Assembly: GCA_039881045.1 (NCBI GenBank)
Contig: JAYWVB010000040.1
Span: forward strand, 248,001 to 312,000
Source of the DNA: Chaetomium olivaceum
Taxonomy: Eukaryota; Ascomycota; Sordariomycetes; Sordariales; Chaetomiaceae
Direction: 5' to 3'
Length of the DNA: 64,000 bases
This document shows, piece by piece, positions 53,433 through 64,000 of this stretch. Within the stretch, counting starts at the first letter, position 1. The number at the start of each line of letters is the position of its first letter. A program made the position numbers and the translations under genes. The notes under the pieces are model-generated. The model worked only from the letters and a program-made list of their open reading frames with translations, had not been told where the DNA came from and did not search any database.

Positions 53433-54964
53433 CTTGATATCGACTACACCTAGGTCGTTTGTGCTGTGTTCCTTTTATTTGCTCCACCCAACTCGGCTCG
53501 GAGGTCCGAAGATGTCGTTGACTCGGTCCGGGATTGTGGGGCCGTCGGTCACGGTGGTTCGGTTCGATGTGATGTGGAGGTCGATGGCGGGATGGATACA
53601 GGGGGTTGCGACAGAGGACAATGCACGACCCAGGATAACCAAGACAATGAAAAAGATGAAAGACCGATAACGAAAAGATCAGGTGTCGATGACCCGATGG
53701 TGTTCTGATGAGCGAGGACCTACCGCCTTAATAAGTGAAGTTCGGGTGGGCTCGAACGAGGATGGTTAAAAATTTTCCCATCTCATTTCCGGCGAGGGAA
53801 GACCAGGCCCTCATATTTAAAGCTGGGAGGGAGCCGTGAATGCAGAGATGCCTGGTAGGTATCATGGGTGGAACACCCTGTCTCGGCGGCCGGAAAAGGC
53901 AGCAGAAAGTATCCAACGTGATTCGACGCGTAGAAGTGGGTCCGGGGAAAGCTGTCCCAACACGGAATCACCTGACTTGCTTGCCGTTTTAAGACAAGCT
54001 GCACGAAATTTTACAGGAAGCAATCAGGGCGCTCCCCTGCAAAGTATCGCCGGCTGGGTTGAACAAGGGGCGGAAAAGCAAGCCGGGTCGCAAAACGACA
54101 GTGCGAAACCAGGGATGTTCGGGATGATTAGGGGTTTTCCATGTCTCCATGTGCTCAATGCCGTGGAGACTGGCGCTAGGCGAGCCCGGATGGAATTGCC
54201 CAGGGTGAATTGGATTTTCTGGAAAAGGCTGAGAAATTGGAATGCTACGCTGCTGCAAGGCTACCGAGCACGCCGAGGCACACTCACTCCGATGTGAACT
54301 TTTGATACCCGATCACGGCGAGGCAGCAGCAGGCTGAAGCGATGACGAGGCTGGCGATGGCGAAGAAAATGATGGAATGCGTCACACGTGGTTTGATTCG
54401 AATTCCTCGAGAGGGACTCATCGCTACTTGGCTAATTACTTCGAAGACTCGATCAATTGACGCCTTCCAGACTTACATAAAGACAAAGCATTGGCCATGT
54501 GCGTTGCGTTAACTGAGACCTCCAGACTTCGAGCCTTGGCGACAAGGTGGATCGCCGTTTAAGATTAACATTTTTCACACCTGGGACGGAGGCGGCAACC
54601 CGATCACGCAACGTTGACCCAACGTTGAGAAGACCCCTGCAGAAGAAAAAGCACGGAGCAAACGGCCGCTCGAACCGTGCCGCCCATGATGAAGCAATCG
54701 ACCAGGAAAGACTTCACGCGGCTTGCACGGAACGACTTTGGGTAATGCACCCCTTGGCATGACCATGACCCCCAGCTTGTCTCCTTTCCTGTCGGGTTGT
54801 ATTCCTTTTCGTTCCCGTCCTAGCCGGAACCGATGTTTGACTTATCGGACCGCCTCCGGTGGTGATAGACAGGGGCGGCTCCAGGTCGAACCGCTAAAAT
54901 TGGTGTTGCCACACACAAATTTTCTAAAAAGAAATTCGAGACAGAAACCATATGAAAAAAGCTC
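53433..54964. other. Intergenic region with BTB promoter
   Basis: About 1.5 kb. No supported gene. Confidence 0.45.
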
Positions 54965-56311
54965 TCAATCGCTGTTTCGCGCATTTTGTGCCAATTTCAG
55001 GAGGGCCTGGGCGGCCAGCTTTTTGCCATCCCCTCGGGCTATTGCCTGTTGGTGGTATGCCACTGGCACAGTTCCCTTTTCAACGGGCAAGCCGAGTTCC
55101 ACGCATCTCTGATAGAGAAGGTCGCTCTGTTCCTTCGGAACAAGCTCGTCCCTGTCCGCCTCCAGGATGAAGATCATAGGCGCCACGCTCCCCCTCTCCT
55201 TTGCGGCCTGGGCGATCAAGCCCAGGTTCCCCCAGCTATCCAGATGGTTCCGGAGAAACGGCCACAGGTACTTGTACGGTAACCACTTCTGGGGATACAG
55301 GGTCTCCAGCATGGCCCTGATTGACACAAAGGGAGTTTCGAGGAGGAGGCCTCGGATCGGCATACTCGAAGAAACCCGGCCAGTCGCAGCGAGGTTCGTT
55401 GCAACCCCTGCTCCGATGCTCTGGCCCCAGACAAGCAAAATGGGGTCAGTGGCCCCGACGTTCCCGAAGGCTCGTTCGTGGCGCTCGGCAATCCACCGCA
55501 CGCCCGCCTCGGCGTCGAGCCGAAGACCGGGCTCTGAGGGGCGGCCACGTGAGGTCCAGTACCCTCTGTAACTCAGGCAGACAAACGTCAACTCCATCGG
55601 TGCCAACACATGGGTCTTGCTGTCACTAACAGCGCGAAGAACCCAAGACAAATCGGGCAGCCGGGGCGGTATCGATGAGGCGTTTCCTAGACCATGTTAG
55701 CCCTGAACTTGAGTTTTTGGTTTCATGACTGCCAACCCTGGAAGTAGAGAACATAGACATGGGCAGCGGCAGGTTCCGTTGCTGCTGCGGCGGGACGTCT
55801 TCCTTTTGGTAGAGGAACCGTCGTCACGGCGAGAGCAAGCTCGGTACCGTCCGCAGCCGCCGTTCTGTCCTCCATCCACTGGACTCCTCCACACATACTG
55901 GCCCAGTCCGCGATCCGCTCACGGCGGGAGCTTGGTGGCAGTCCCGGCATATAGATGATCTTATTCTGGAAGACCACCATCATCACGCATTTCCTGATTC
56001 GGCGTATTAGTCACAGTTATGTTTGGTCTAGGGTTCCCAATAACATACCAAATCCATAACCCCACTAGGAGGCCAGTAAAGACTACCGGCGGGAGGAGCA
56101 CCGTCGGGATGTGAATGCTCCGACAGCTTCTGCCAGCGGACAGGACTCGAGAGTGGTTGGCTCCCAGAGTCGCCTCACGCTTGACGGATGTCCAAGGGGG
56201 CGACAAAGTGAGGCGGATGCTACGTCCAGCGTGCAACGAACGCCTCAGTTGCCATTGGGCCCCCCGCATCGGTATCCGGCTATGAGCAATCATGGCAAGC
56301 GAGCCCTGCAT
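54965..56311 (-). CDS. Alpha/beta hydrolase (Bem46/ABHD13-like), membrane-anchored
   Basis: Serine hydrolase of about 413 aa. Exons 56049-56311, 55737-55993 and 54965-55686 join in phase. The start is uncertain: ATG 56311, 56293 and a later ATG are all in frame. A single N-terminal transmembrane helix is visible (VLLPPVVFTGLLVGLWIW). The catalytic domain begins at VMMVVFQNKIIYMPGLPPSS, as in the Bem46 family, followed by FVCLSYRGYWTSRGRPSEPG and the nucleophile elbow VWGQSIGAGVATNLAA (GQSIG). The acid is in FILEADRDELVPKEQ; the likely base histidine is in VAYHQQA, which differs from the usual GxHND motif of the family. Possible membrane-associated lipase or thioesterase; the substrate is unknown. 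Frame intact. Confidence 0.82.
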
Positions 56312-57556
56312 TGGACAGGGAGATGTCGCCCTCGAGTAATTCGTCAAGTCCCTGGCGAGTTGCACATGCCGACCCAGGTAATCATGTGTTCGTCTCCCAC
56401 TCGTCTTAAGTTTCGGCGTGTTCCGAGGCCGTGTCCCAACCAACTGAAGCCAATGTACCAAAATTTAAAGCCGTCCGAATTGGGCTGGTTTGGTTGGGCG
56501 AAATTTCGAGGATAACAGGTCTGACGTGGTTGTTGTCGGGATGTTATTCGTCCGTGAGAAATGCAGCTTCGATTTCCAAGGCGTGCCACGAATGAGCTGT
56601 TAAAAGATATGTAAGGGACGGGACACATCCGCGAAGCAGATCTTGGTCAATGAGCAAGCAATAAACCACGGCGACCTGAAATTTTCTGAGATAGCAGCTC
56701 TGGTCAAAAAAGTCGAGGTCCAAGAGAAAAGAAAGGAAGTCTGTGTAAAGAGAAGTAGGAAAACAACAGTAGAGGAGATGAAGAAAAGAACCAAAAAAAA
56801 ATGGAAACAGAGCAAAATAAATGTAAATCGAGTAAAAATAGCTTCTTCCGAATAACTTTTGTTTGTTTCCACAACTCGAGCTTCTCTTCTACATTTGGAG
56901 CCCGGCGTTTTTTTGCCCATGAGGTATATCATGACTTGTAAGGTACTTTCCGAGATGTTGGATCTGGCCCCACAGGACGTGCTCGCGTGCATGCATGCGT
57001 CGAGCTTCCAGAACGTACTGTGTACATAACTCCCTCACGATGACATTAATTAGCATGGCGCATCGCCGTGTATCATGCTGTGTTCGTGATTGTTGGCCGC
57101 GCTTAATCCGTGAGTTTGTCGTTCTCATATGGAGTAGCCATTTATTTGTATTGGTAATCATTTCCGGCTGGATTCTCCTTGCTTTATTACATTCGACTTT
57201 CCTCGTATCTGGGTTGTTAGGGCAACAGTGTTGAAGATGGGGTCGGATGTTGGTGGGGTGGCTGGGCTGTCATTCGATAACGACGATAAGCGGCGCCCCT
57301 CCTCAGTTGGCCATCTTGAGAATCCACTGCAACGCTGAGACATGGCCGAGTTACTGTGTACCTATAATACACAGTGCACGTCACGACCTTGTCACAGGCC
57401 CTGCTTGCCTATTCTTTGACCCTGCGCCTCGAATAGAACAATAAGGCCCTCGACCTTTATAAGCCTTCATATTCCGCAGACGATCGTTCGATTTCCTTCG
57501 ACGACAAAGCTGAAGCCCGCAATCCACACCTACATTTACAGAACACACCGCCCGCC
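56312..57556. promoter_or_regulatory. Divergent promoter region (hydrolase / SDS22)
   Basis: About 1.2 kb. A TATA-like TTTATAAG near 57456 lies about 100 bp upstream of the SDS22 start. The part 56640-56860 is A-rich and encodes only a Lys-rich chance frame. Confidence 0.45.
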
Positions 57557-58861
57557 ATGCCCGCACCAGTAGAAGAAGAAGCTCGGTCGCCGGGGCACCA
57601 CATCGAATTGGTCGACGACAACCCCTCCCCGCGTCCCGACGGCGAAACCAGTCCCGGGCTCAGGGATAGCAAGGGCTGGGATGGGAAGCTACGTGTGCCG
57701 AAAAGCGCCATTCTCACAAATCCGGAAGCGCTCTCAGATCCCGAGTATTCAGACGATGACAATGTCGTGCCTGGCGACGAGGTTGCCGCGGATGAGGGTA
57801 AAGAAGCCGGCTGTATCCGGAATGGCCTCAGCAAGCTAACTTTGCTCCAGACCTTCTTGACGACGAAGACCCAGACACCGACGAAATCATCTGCACCCAC
57901 TCCCGAATCAAGTCGATCTCGGCCCTCCGTCTCGAGCGCTTCAAGAAGGTAGCCCGTATCTGCCTCCGCCAGAACCTAATCCAGGACATAGAAGGTGTCT
58001 CCTCTATCGCCTCCACTCTCAACGACCTCGATCTTTACGACAACCTCATCTCGCACATCCGCGGCTTAGACGACCTTGTCAACCTCACCTCCCTCGACCT
58101 CTCCTTCAACAAAATCAAGCACATCAAGCACATCTCCCACCTCACGAACCTCACCGACCTGTACTTCGTAGCCAACAAAATCTCCAGAATCGAGGGTCTC
58201 GACGGCCTCACCAAGCTGCGCAACCTCGAGCTCGGCTCCAACCGGATCCGCGAGCTCCAGAACCTCGACTCCCTCACAGCCCTCGAAGAGCTTTGGGTAG
58301 CCAAGAACAAAATCACCACCCTCACCGGCCTCTCCGGACTCCCCAACCTCCGCCTCCTCTCCGTCCAATCCAACCGCATCCGCGACCTCTCCCCCCTCCG
58401 CGACGTCCCGCAGCTCGAAGAGCTCTACATCTCGCACAACGCGCTCGACGCCCTCACCGGCCTGGAGCACAACACCCGCCTGCGCGTTCTCGAGGTGTCC
58501 AACAACCAGATCACGTCGCTCGCCGGGCTGGGCCCGCTGGCCGCGCTCGAGGAGCTGTGGGCCAGCTACAACCAGATCGCCGACTTCGCCGACGTCGAGC
58601 GGGCGCTGGCCGACAAGACGGCCCTCAACACGGTCTACTTCGAGGGCAACCCCTTGCAGCTGCGCGGGCCGGCGCTGTATCGCAACAAGGTCCGCCTGGC
58701 CCTGCCGCAGGTCCGGCAGGTGGATGCGAGTGAGTTCCTTTGTCCTTCCTTTCTTCTTCAACCACCCCCTCATTATCTGTCTCCCTCGCCCTCTCTCTTT
58801 GTGCGTGTGCTGTTTTGATTGGGTTGTGCTGATGTGTCGAGCAGCTTTTATCCGGACGTGA
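57557..58861 (+). CDS. sds22: Protein phosphatase 1 regulatory subunit SDS22
   Basis: Leucine-rich-repeat partner of protein phosphatase PP1, required for mitotic exit and PP1 maturation in the nucleus. Exons 57557-57797, 57851-58729 and 58845-58861 give 378 aa with no frameshift. The acidic N-terminal tail is MPAPVEEEARSPGHHIELVD and ends DLLDDEDPDTDEIICTHSRI. About 11 SDS22-type repeats of 22 residues follow, for example LTSLDLSFNKIKHIKHISHL, TKLRNLELGSNRIRELQNLD and LEELYISHNALDALTGL. The C-terminal LRR cap is ALNTVYFEGNPLQLRGPALY, RNKVRLALPQVRQVDATFIR. The last coding exon is only 17 nt (TFIRT and stop). Promoter shared with the upstream hydrolase. Confidence 0.95.
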
Positions 58862-59980
58862 GTAGTGATGATGATGGGAATGGGCTGGGTTGGATTGATC
58901 TACCGAGATCTATCACCGGGGGAGGCATAGCTGCCTCAGGGGCGGTCTAGCAGGTAGGGGCAACAATTTTGTAGATATAGTCATGATGCGCGACGACGGA
59001 TGGGGAGAAGATATGGTCACCCCCTCAGGGGGGGCAAGGAGGGAGAGGAAATTATACCACGTACGAGAGCATGTGGCGGCGTTTTGGGTGCTTGGGAGGG
59101 AGCCCCGGGGGGCAAGGTCGGCGTGCTGGAAGCGCAGCAGGACAGGGAGCCCGGGCGGACTTTGTGTTCTCTGCTTTTTTGAGGCTCAGATAGTGGTGTG
59201 ATTGGGGTTTGGGAAGTGCAGCCAATCGATCACCTGTTACGTCCGGCATGATGAGGAGGTTGTTGTGCTAGACTTTTTGGTTGCTCTGCTTTGGCTGCTC
59301 TGTTTGGAAAGGCGGCGATTGTGTAACAGAGTAGGAGGGGAGACTTGGCTAGAATAACAACCAACCCCCCCCCCCTTGGGATTAAGGTGTTGAGGGTAGC
59401 ATATTGTCGATGAAGAGACGGGAAAGTCTGTAGATGTTGGTCGGTCTTTAAAAGTGAGGAACATGTTAGGAGGTACGAAGTAGAAGACCAAGAACAAGGT
59501 AGCAAATAGGCAAGCCAGGGGGGAAAGAAGTTGACCCCTTTTGCGTCACAGCCGTCATGGTCACCGTATCTTGATAGGAGGGGAGCTGTGGTGGGACCGG
59601 CATCATCAATTTGGATATATTCTATGAAAATTCCACCAAACAAACATGCCATGCAGCGCGTAAAACGAGACCCATCCATCCTCAGGACATGAGACGCATT
59701 TTCCTGGATATATGTTGCGGATATCTCAAACAACAACACACAGCCCCAAGTCAGCCGCTATCGTCGGGCAGGTGACGGCGCTGACATAATTCTCATTCCA
59801 GTCGTGACAAGGCCAGAAGGAGGGTGACTTCCTCCTGCTGGGCGCCCTCTGTGGTCAATGGGCCAAGGGGCTATCGGTAGATGACAGGCTAGTGATGGTC
59901 TGGCCTGTCTCCAGTTCGGCCGGTTAGGCCGGGGCGGGATTGCGCCCGCCCGCCGCATTCTTTGCTCCTCCAAATAGCAT
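58862..59980. other. Convergent intergenic region
   Basis: About 1.1 kb between the stops of SDS22 and xylose reductase, with a C run of 12 or more near 59367. No gene is seen. Confidence 0.45.
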
Positions 59981-61334
59981 TTAACCGAAGATCCAGAGGA
60001 GCTCAGTGGGGAAGTACTATAGTCAAAGCCGTTAGTATCCTAGTCACATGCTTCGAGGTTGCATCAACTACTTACGTTGGAGGGCTGGTTGAAGCGGATG
60101 CCGCGGTCGAAGGCAGAGATGGTGGCGATGTCCTCCTCGGAGAGATCAAAGTCGATACTCTGGAAGTTCTCGGCCATGATCTGGGGCCGGGTGCTCTTGG
60201 GGATGATGGCGAGGCCGCGCTGGGTGGCCCAGCGGAGCAGGACCTGCGAGGCGGGGCGGTTGTGCTTGGCCGCAATCTTCTTGATGGTCTCATCCTCGAT
60301 GAGGGGAGCAAGAGCATCAGCGTGCTTCATGTTGAACTCCTTGAAGCTGGCGGGGCCGAACGAGCTGTAGGCAGTGACGGCGATACCCTCACGCTTGGCG
60401 AGGTTGATCAGCTCCTGCTGGACGAGGTAGGGGTGGTGCTCGACCTGGAGGGTGGCAGGGCGGATCTTGGCGTAGCGGAGGAGGTCGTAGATCAACTGGG
60501 CCTGGAAGTTGGAAATACCGATGCTCTTAGCGAGGCCCTTGCCGACGAGGGACTCCAGGGCCGTCCAGGTCTCCTGGATAGTGGCCTTGCTGGGGCGGAT
60601 CTCCTCCTTGCCATCGTAGTGCCAGCCGGGGGGGTAGCGGACGGCGGGGTCAACCCACTCAAGGGCAACGGGGAAGTGGATGAGGTAGAGGTCGAAGTAG
60701 TCAATGCCCCAGTCGGCGAGCTGCTTCTTGACGATGGGCTCAACGCGCTCGGCGTCGTGGAAGGTGTTCCAGAGCTTGGACACGATGAAGAGCTCCTCAC
60801 GCTTCACGATGCCTTCCGCGATGGCGCGGGCGACACCCTGGCCGCACTCAACCTCGTTGCCGTAGTCTATTGATGATTAGGTCAGCCGCTGTCTCGCTCT
60901 CCTCTGTATGTTGTGTAATGTATGAAGTGCGAGCGCCCCTTGGCACAGTCCCACACTGGTCCACCACCCGTCCCGCTGGCGCTTCCGGCAAGGGTCCGGC
61001 AGAATTCGACCCCTCCATTCGCATGTGGGGTGGAGAAGGAGGGAGGGGGCGGGGTAGTTTCTTCTTGCCCTTCCCTGCCCCTCCACGTTGAGCAGTGCGT
61101 GCTCCAGTGTCATGGTAAAGCCCGCACAGCCATTGCCTGCAGGATGGTGGAACGGTGATACGGAAGGTGAAGAGCGGGCAAGTGTGACTTACCGCAAGCG
61201 CCGTCGAAAAGACGGTAGCCGGCCTTGATGGCGTTGTAGACGACATCCGAGGCAACGGCGTTGTCGACCTTCCAGAGACCGAAGCCCACCTGGGGCATGT
61301 CATAGCCGCTGTTGAGCTTGATGACGGGAGCCAT
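59981..61334 (-). CDS. xyl1: NAD(P)H-dependent D-xylose reductase
   Basis: Aldo-keto reductase family 2 enzyme that reduces D-xylose to xylitol, the first step of fungal pentose catabolism, in the cytosol. Exons 61193-61334, 60076-60866 and 59981-60016 give exactly 322 aa, the usual length. It starts MAPVIKLNSGYDMPQVGFGL. The catalytic tetrad is D44 and Y49 (RLFDGACDYGNEVECG), K78 (FIVSKLWNTFHD) and H111 (YLIHFPVALEW). The cofactor-binding end is LAIIPKSTRPQIMAENFQSI, and the C-terminus AFDRGIRFNQPSNYFPTELL with WIFG is diagnostic of xylose reductases. Introns are 326 and 59 nt. GGCTAA(A) motifs upstream suggest XlnR/Xyr1 control. A TATA-like GGTATAAGTAG lies about 220 bp upstream on the coding strand. 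Confidence 0.95.
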
Positions 61335-62127
61335 TATGTTGATTTCTGGAGTCTCTTCCGAGGAACGGTTTGCGACTCTGTGAAGCGTAAGTTAGAATGG
61401 TCGACCGGCACAACAACTCGAGGAGCGAGTGTCGAAGAAAACCAGCGGAGGCAGAGTGTAGGGAGACTCACTGGGGGAGTTGTCTGATGAGAGATGGTAT
61501 GAGAGTTCGGAGGAAACCAATGGAGGGCTTCGAGAAGACCGAGGGGCTGATGCGCTACTTATACCGTCTGTCACTCTCCATAAGCTTTCCGAGTCGGAAG
61601 GGAGGGGTGGCACCAGGCCACGCTGGAGCCCATGCCGCGCTCCGCCGAGTCGAGCGCTTCAACTAGATGATGTGCCGCCGAGCAGGGTCATACCGTCCCG
61701 TCTGCGGCGGTATCTCTAGCAACCAGGCACCACGACCCCCCCAAACCCCCATCTAGACCCGCTCCATCGTCATACGGGCGGCGGGAGTCCAAGGCTGAAC
61801 ACCGGGGTCTTTCTCGGCGCGAGCAGCACGTCAGGGGTCCATCACCGCGCCTTCGATCTCGGTTGCCGTGGCAAGAGGCCACTTCTACTGGCCCAAGGTG
61901 AGGCTTGCGATGGCCTGCGCGGCAGATCTCCGGGCGTGCTTCCAGACATGCTCACTGATTCGCCTGGATAATGGAGGAACTTGATGTCCACCAACAGATG
62001 GGCCAAGGCTGTGGAGCCGTCCGGACGTTCTCCATTTGCGCGGGTTAAACGGGAATCCTTTTGTTCGCTGGAGAAATGTGGACTCCTTCTGGAGCCAAGG
62101 AGTGTCACTCATGAGTCGGGCTGCCCA

Positions 62128-62133
62128 TTAGCC
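62128..62133 (-). promoter_or_regulatory. Putative XlnR/Xyr1 site
   Basis: GGCTAA on the minus strand, about 795 bp upstream of the xylose reductase start. Confidence 0.35.
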
Positions 62134-62455
62134 TCATGCACACGGTGACACGGCGGCAGAAGTCGTCTCTGGTTTCAACCCCCCAATCGTGTAACCCGCA
62201 CACCAAATCTAGTAGGGTACCCTTTCACAGGGTCGCAGAGACGCAACGTCCTGGCGGCTCGCGACCGGAAACAGACGGCTGCGGTTCGTCTCGGGGCGGC
62301 TGTTGACCACAAGTAGACGAAATCTCATCTGATCACCTGGCCGATGCCGGGTGGGATGTAGGGAAATCCCTCCGAACGAGGTGAGGCGCCCGCTGCGAGG
62401 CGCCGTGCTGGAGTCTGGAGTTTCGACTTGACCCGGTATCCGGCCACGCCCGCTA

Positions 62456-62462
62456 TTTAGCC
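62456..62462 (-). promoter_or_regulatory. Putative XlnR/Xyr1 site
   Basis: GGCTAAA on the minus strand, the full Aspergillus XlnR consensus, about 1.1 kb upstream of the xylose reductase start. Confidence 0.4.
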
Positions 62463-62672
62463 TGTTGAAGACCCGCACCAACCAGGGGGACCGGTTAATT
62501 ACAAACTGGAGGAAATACAACGGGAGAACAGTCCACAGTGGGTTCCTTTTCGCCGGAGTATCTCCATGTCTTCTGCTCACCTGACCTTCACCGACGGTGA
62601 GCCAGGAATTGCTGGCCAACTGGCGAACGAAGACTGCAGCAAGGCTTGGATGAAGTCCGACAAAACGTAGAC

Positions 62673-62679
62673 TTTAGCC
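62673..62679 (-). promoter_or_regulatory. Putative XlnR/Xyr1 site
   Basis: A second full GGCTAAA on the minus strand, about 1.34 kb upstream of xylose reductase. This is far for a fungal promoter. Confidence 0.3.
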
Positions 62680-63380
62680 AATTCAACACGGCTGTGTGGT
62701 TTGGGTGGCGGTGAAGCGTGGAGCTTTTGAGGCCTTTTAAGTTCCAGTTGCGTTGATAGATTGCAAAACAACAGCGGACTGCGCTGCTGCTCGACTGATC
62801 TGCGGTTTCGGGTTTTGTTCGGTGCGGGTTGTGGGAGACCCAGAGCCTAAGAGAAACCTGCAATAACAATTTGAAGTTTTAACAAGCTTGTGCCCACCGG
62901 AGTTGGCAATATGCCGATCAAGATCACATGGAGTGAGTGCTCTTTCCATATTGATAATTGTCGTTGTCGACTGGGAACCTTGATGACTGGACGTGCATGC
63001 TAGGGGCTGCGCTTCCCTGGTTGGTGCGTTTCTGTTAACTCGAGCCCGAACCTTTGTTGAGTTCCTGATACAAAGTTGTTGTCTTGTTCCGTGTTATCGT
63101 CTCAGACACGTGGGAAGCCACACACGGTCAACTTCACGAGCCTGCGGATTCCAAGACATTCGGCCCATAACTACGATCTTCATAAGTGTGCTATGGTGTA
63201 GTTGGCCGCTAAGATATTGAGACCGACCGGAGAAGTGTACATATAGGTTGCGGCTCTGCAACACAAGCCGGAATAAAAGACTCATCAAAGACTCAATAAG
63301 ATACGAAGACCGAAGATTCAAACCCTGAGAATAATAACTACCAGGTACTTGATAAGACAAAAAAGGTTAGGTGGTTAGAA

Positions 63381-63390
63381 AGGGTTAGGG
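63381..63390 (+). promoter_or_regulatory. Telomere-repeat-like box
   Basis: AGGGTTAGGG, about 380 bp upstream of the YOS1 start. Confidence 0.35.
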
Positions 63391-63770
63391 TCAATCTTTG
63401 CGTCGACCAGCCTTACAGCCAAGAACCTCAGCTCTGGCCACCTTTCCATTTCGAGCTAGCTTAGCTCCTGAGGTCATGTACGCAGTACGTACCTTGCCTG
63501 CCAGCTTTCAACATCGGGTCGTGCATTCGGAGTGCATCCCACTGTAACCAACATTGACGCCGGCGACTTCCCCGACGATTGTCCCAAACGCGGCCGGCGC
63601 AATCGAATTGCGTGGAAGACACAATCGGAAGACGGCCTCGAAGTCAACTGAACCCTCGCCGGAAGACGAACAGGACGACCGGGCGCAGCGAGGCCAGCAG
63701 GCCAAAGCAACATATACACCCCTTCCCCAAGACGACACCATACCATACCGCGGCGCGCAACTCCGTCAAA

Positions 63771-64000
63771 ATGTCTATCCTCGGACAGTTCATCTACGGT
63801 ACAACAATCTTTCCGGACCACACCCTCTTTGCCATCCCCACTAACATACCGCCACCCCAGTCACCGTCCTCCTCCTCAACGCCATCTGCATCCCCTCCGA
63901 AGACCGCTTCCTCGCGCGCGGTACGTTTGTTTGCGCCCACCCCTATCCTTCTCTCCAACCCCCAGACTTGATCATGCCCTCCTCGCCCAGGGGTTTCAAA
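63771..64000 (+). CDS. Yos1-like (IER3IP1) ER-Golgi transport protein, 5' part
   Basis: Small membrane protein required for COPII transport with Yip1 and Yif1. Exon 1 (63771-63798) is MSILGQFIY plus one base. A 62-nt intron leads to exon 2 (63861-63920), VTVLLLNAICIPSEDRFLAR, the hydrophobic helix and the highly conserved EDRFLAR motif. A donor GTACGT at 63921 begins a second intron, and the remainder lies beyond the window. The call rests on a short but distinctive motif. Confidence 0.78.

Larger units (their letters stand above)
61335..63770. promoter_or_regulatory. Divergent region between xylose reductase and YOS1
   Basis: About 2.4 kb without a supported gene. It holds three GGCTAA(A) motifs (listed separately) and a telomere-repeat-like box at 63381-63390. 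Confidence 0.45.

Overview
The window is nuclear DNA from a filamentous ascomycete. It carries about 29 genes on both strands, most interrupted by short introns of roughly 50-90 nt with GTAAGT/GTATGT-type donors, CTAAC/CTGAC branch sites and NAG acceptors. Gene families typical of Sordariomycetes are present: Zn2Cys6 regulators, a Kre9-type GPI protein, a DUF7514-like protein, D-xylose reductase and a CSN12 homologue. Moderate-to-high GC coding sequence suggests Sordariales, perhaps Chaetomiaceae. That placement is inference.

Layout: 0-5 kb holds the 5' end of an alpha-tubulin gene, a secreted GH16 glucanase and a Zn2Cys6 regulator. 5.6-10 kb is a run of small secreted or wall proteins (SGNH-like, Kre9/KNH-type GPI protein, NTF2-like protein). 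10-13.4 kb is an accessory stretch with an unrecognised coiled-coil/tail-anchor gene containing a 33-bp tandem repeat, and gene fragments. 13.4-15.1 kb is a broken PI-PLC-like gene. 15.1-16.5 kb shows splice signals of a possible minus-strand noncoding RNA. 16.5-26 kb carries a conserved unknown protein, a CCCH zinc-finger protein, tubulin folding cofactor E, a MaoC-type hydratase, an intron-containing tRNA-Arg and a basic low-complexity protein. 27-37.5 kb carries a damaged pyridoxal-reductase-like gene, dynein intermediate chain, ATP synthase subunit e, a second Zn2Cys6 regulator and an acidic conserved unknown. 37.5-41.8 kb is gene-poor. 41.8-64 kb is mostly housekeeping: DUF7514-like, GNAT, ribosomal eL20, CSN12, BTB, alpha/beta hydrolase, SDS22, xylose reductase and the start of YOS1.

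Three genes serve the microtubule system (alpha-tubulin, cofactor E, dynein intermediate chain). Xylose reductase is preceded by several GGCTAA(A) motifs, which fits XlnR/Xyr1 control.

A window-wide peculiarity is that at least a dozen otherwise convincing genes lose frame by single-base indels, mostly one G or C missing from a homopolymer. This looks more like consensus-sequence error than decay, although the PI-PLC-like and pyridoxal-reductase-like genes may be real pseudogenes. Genes from about 46 kb onward are intact.
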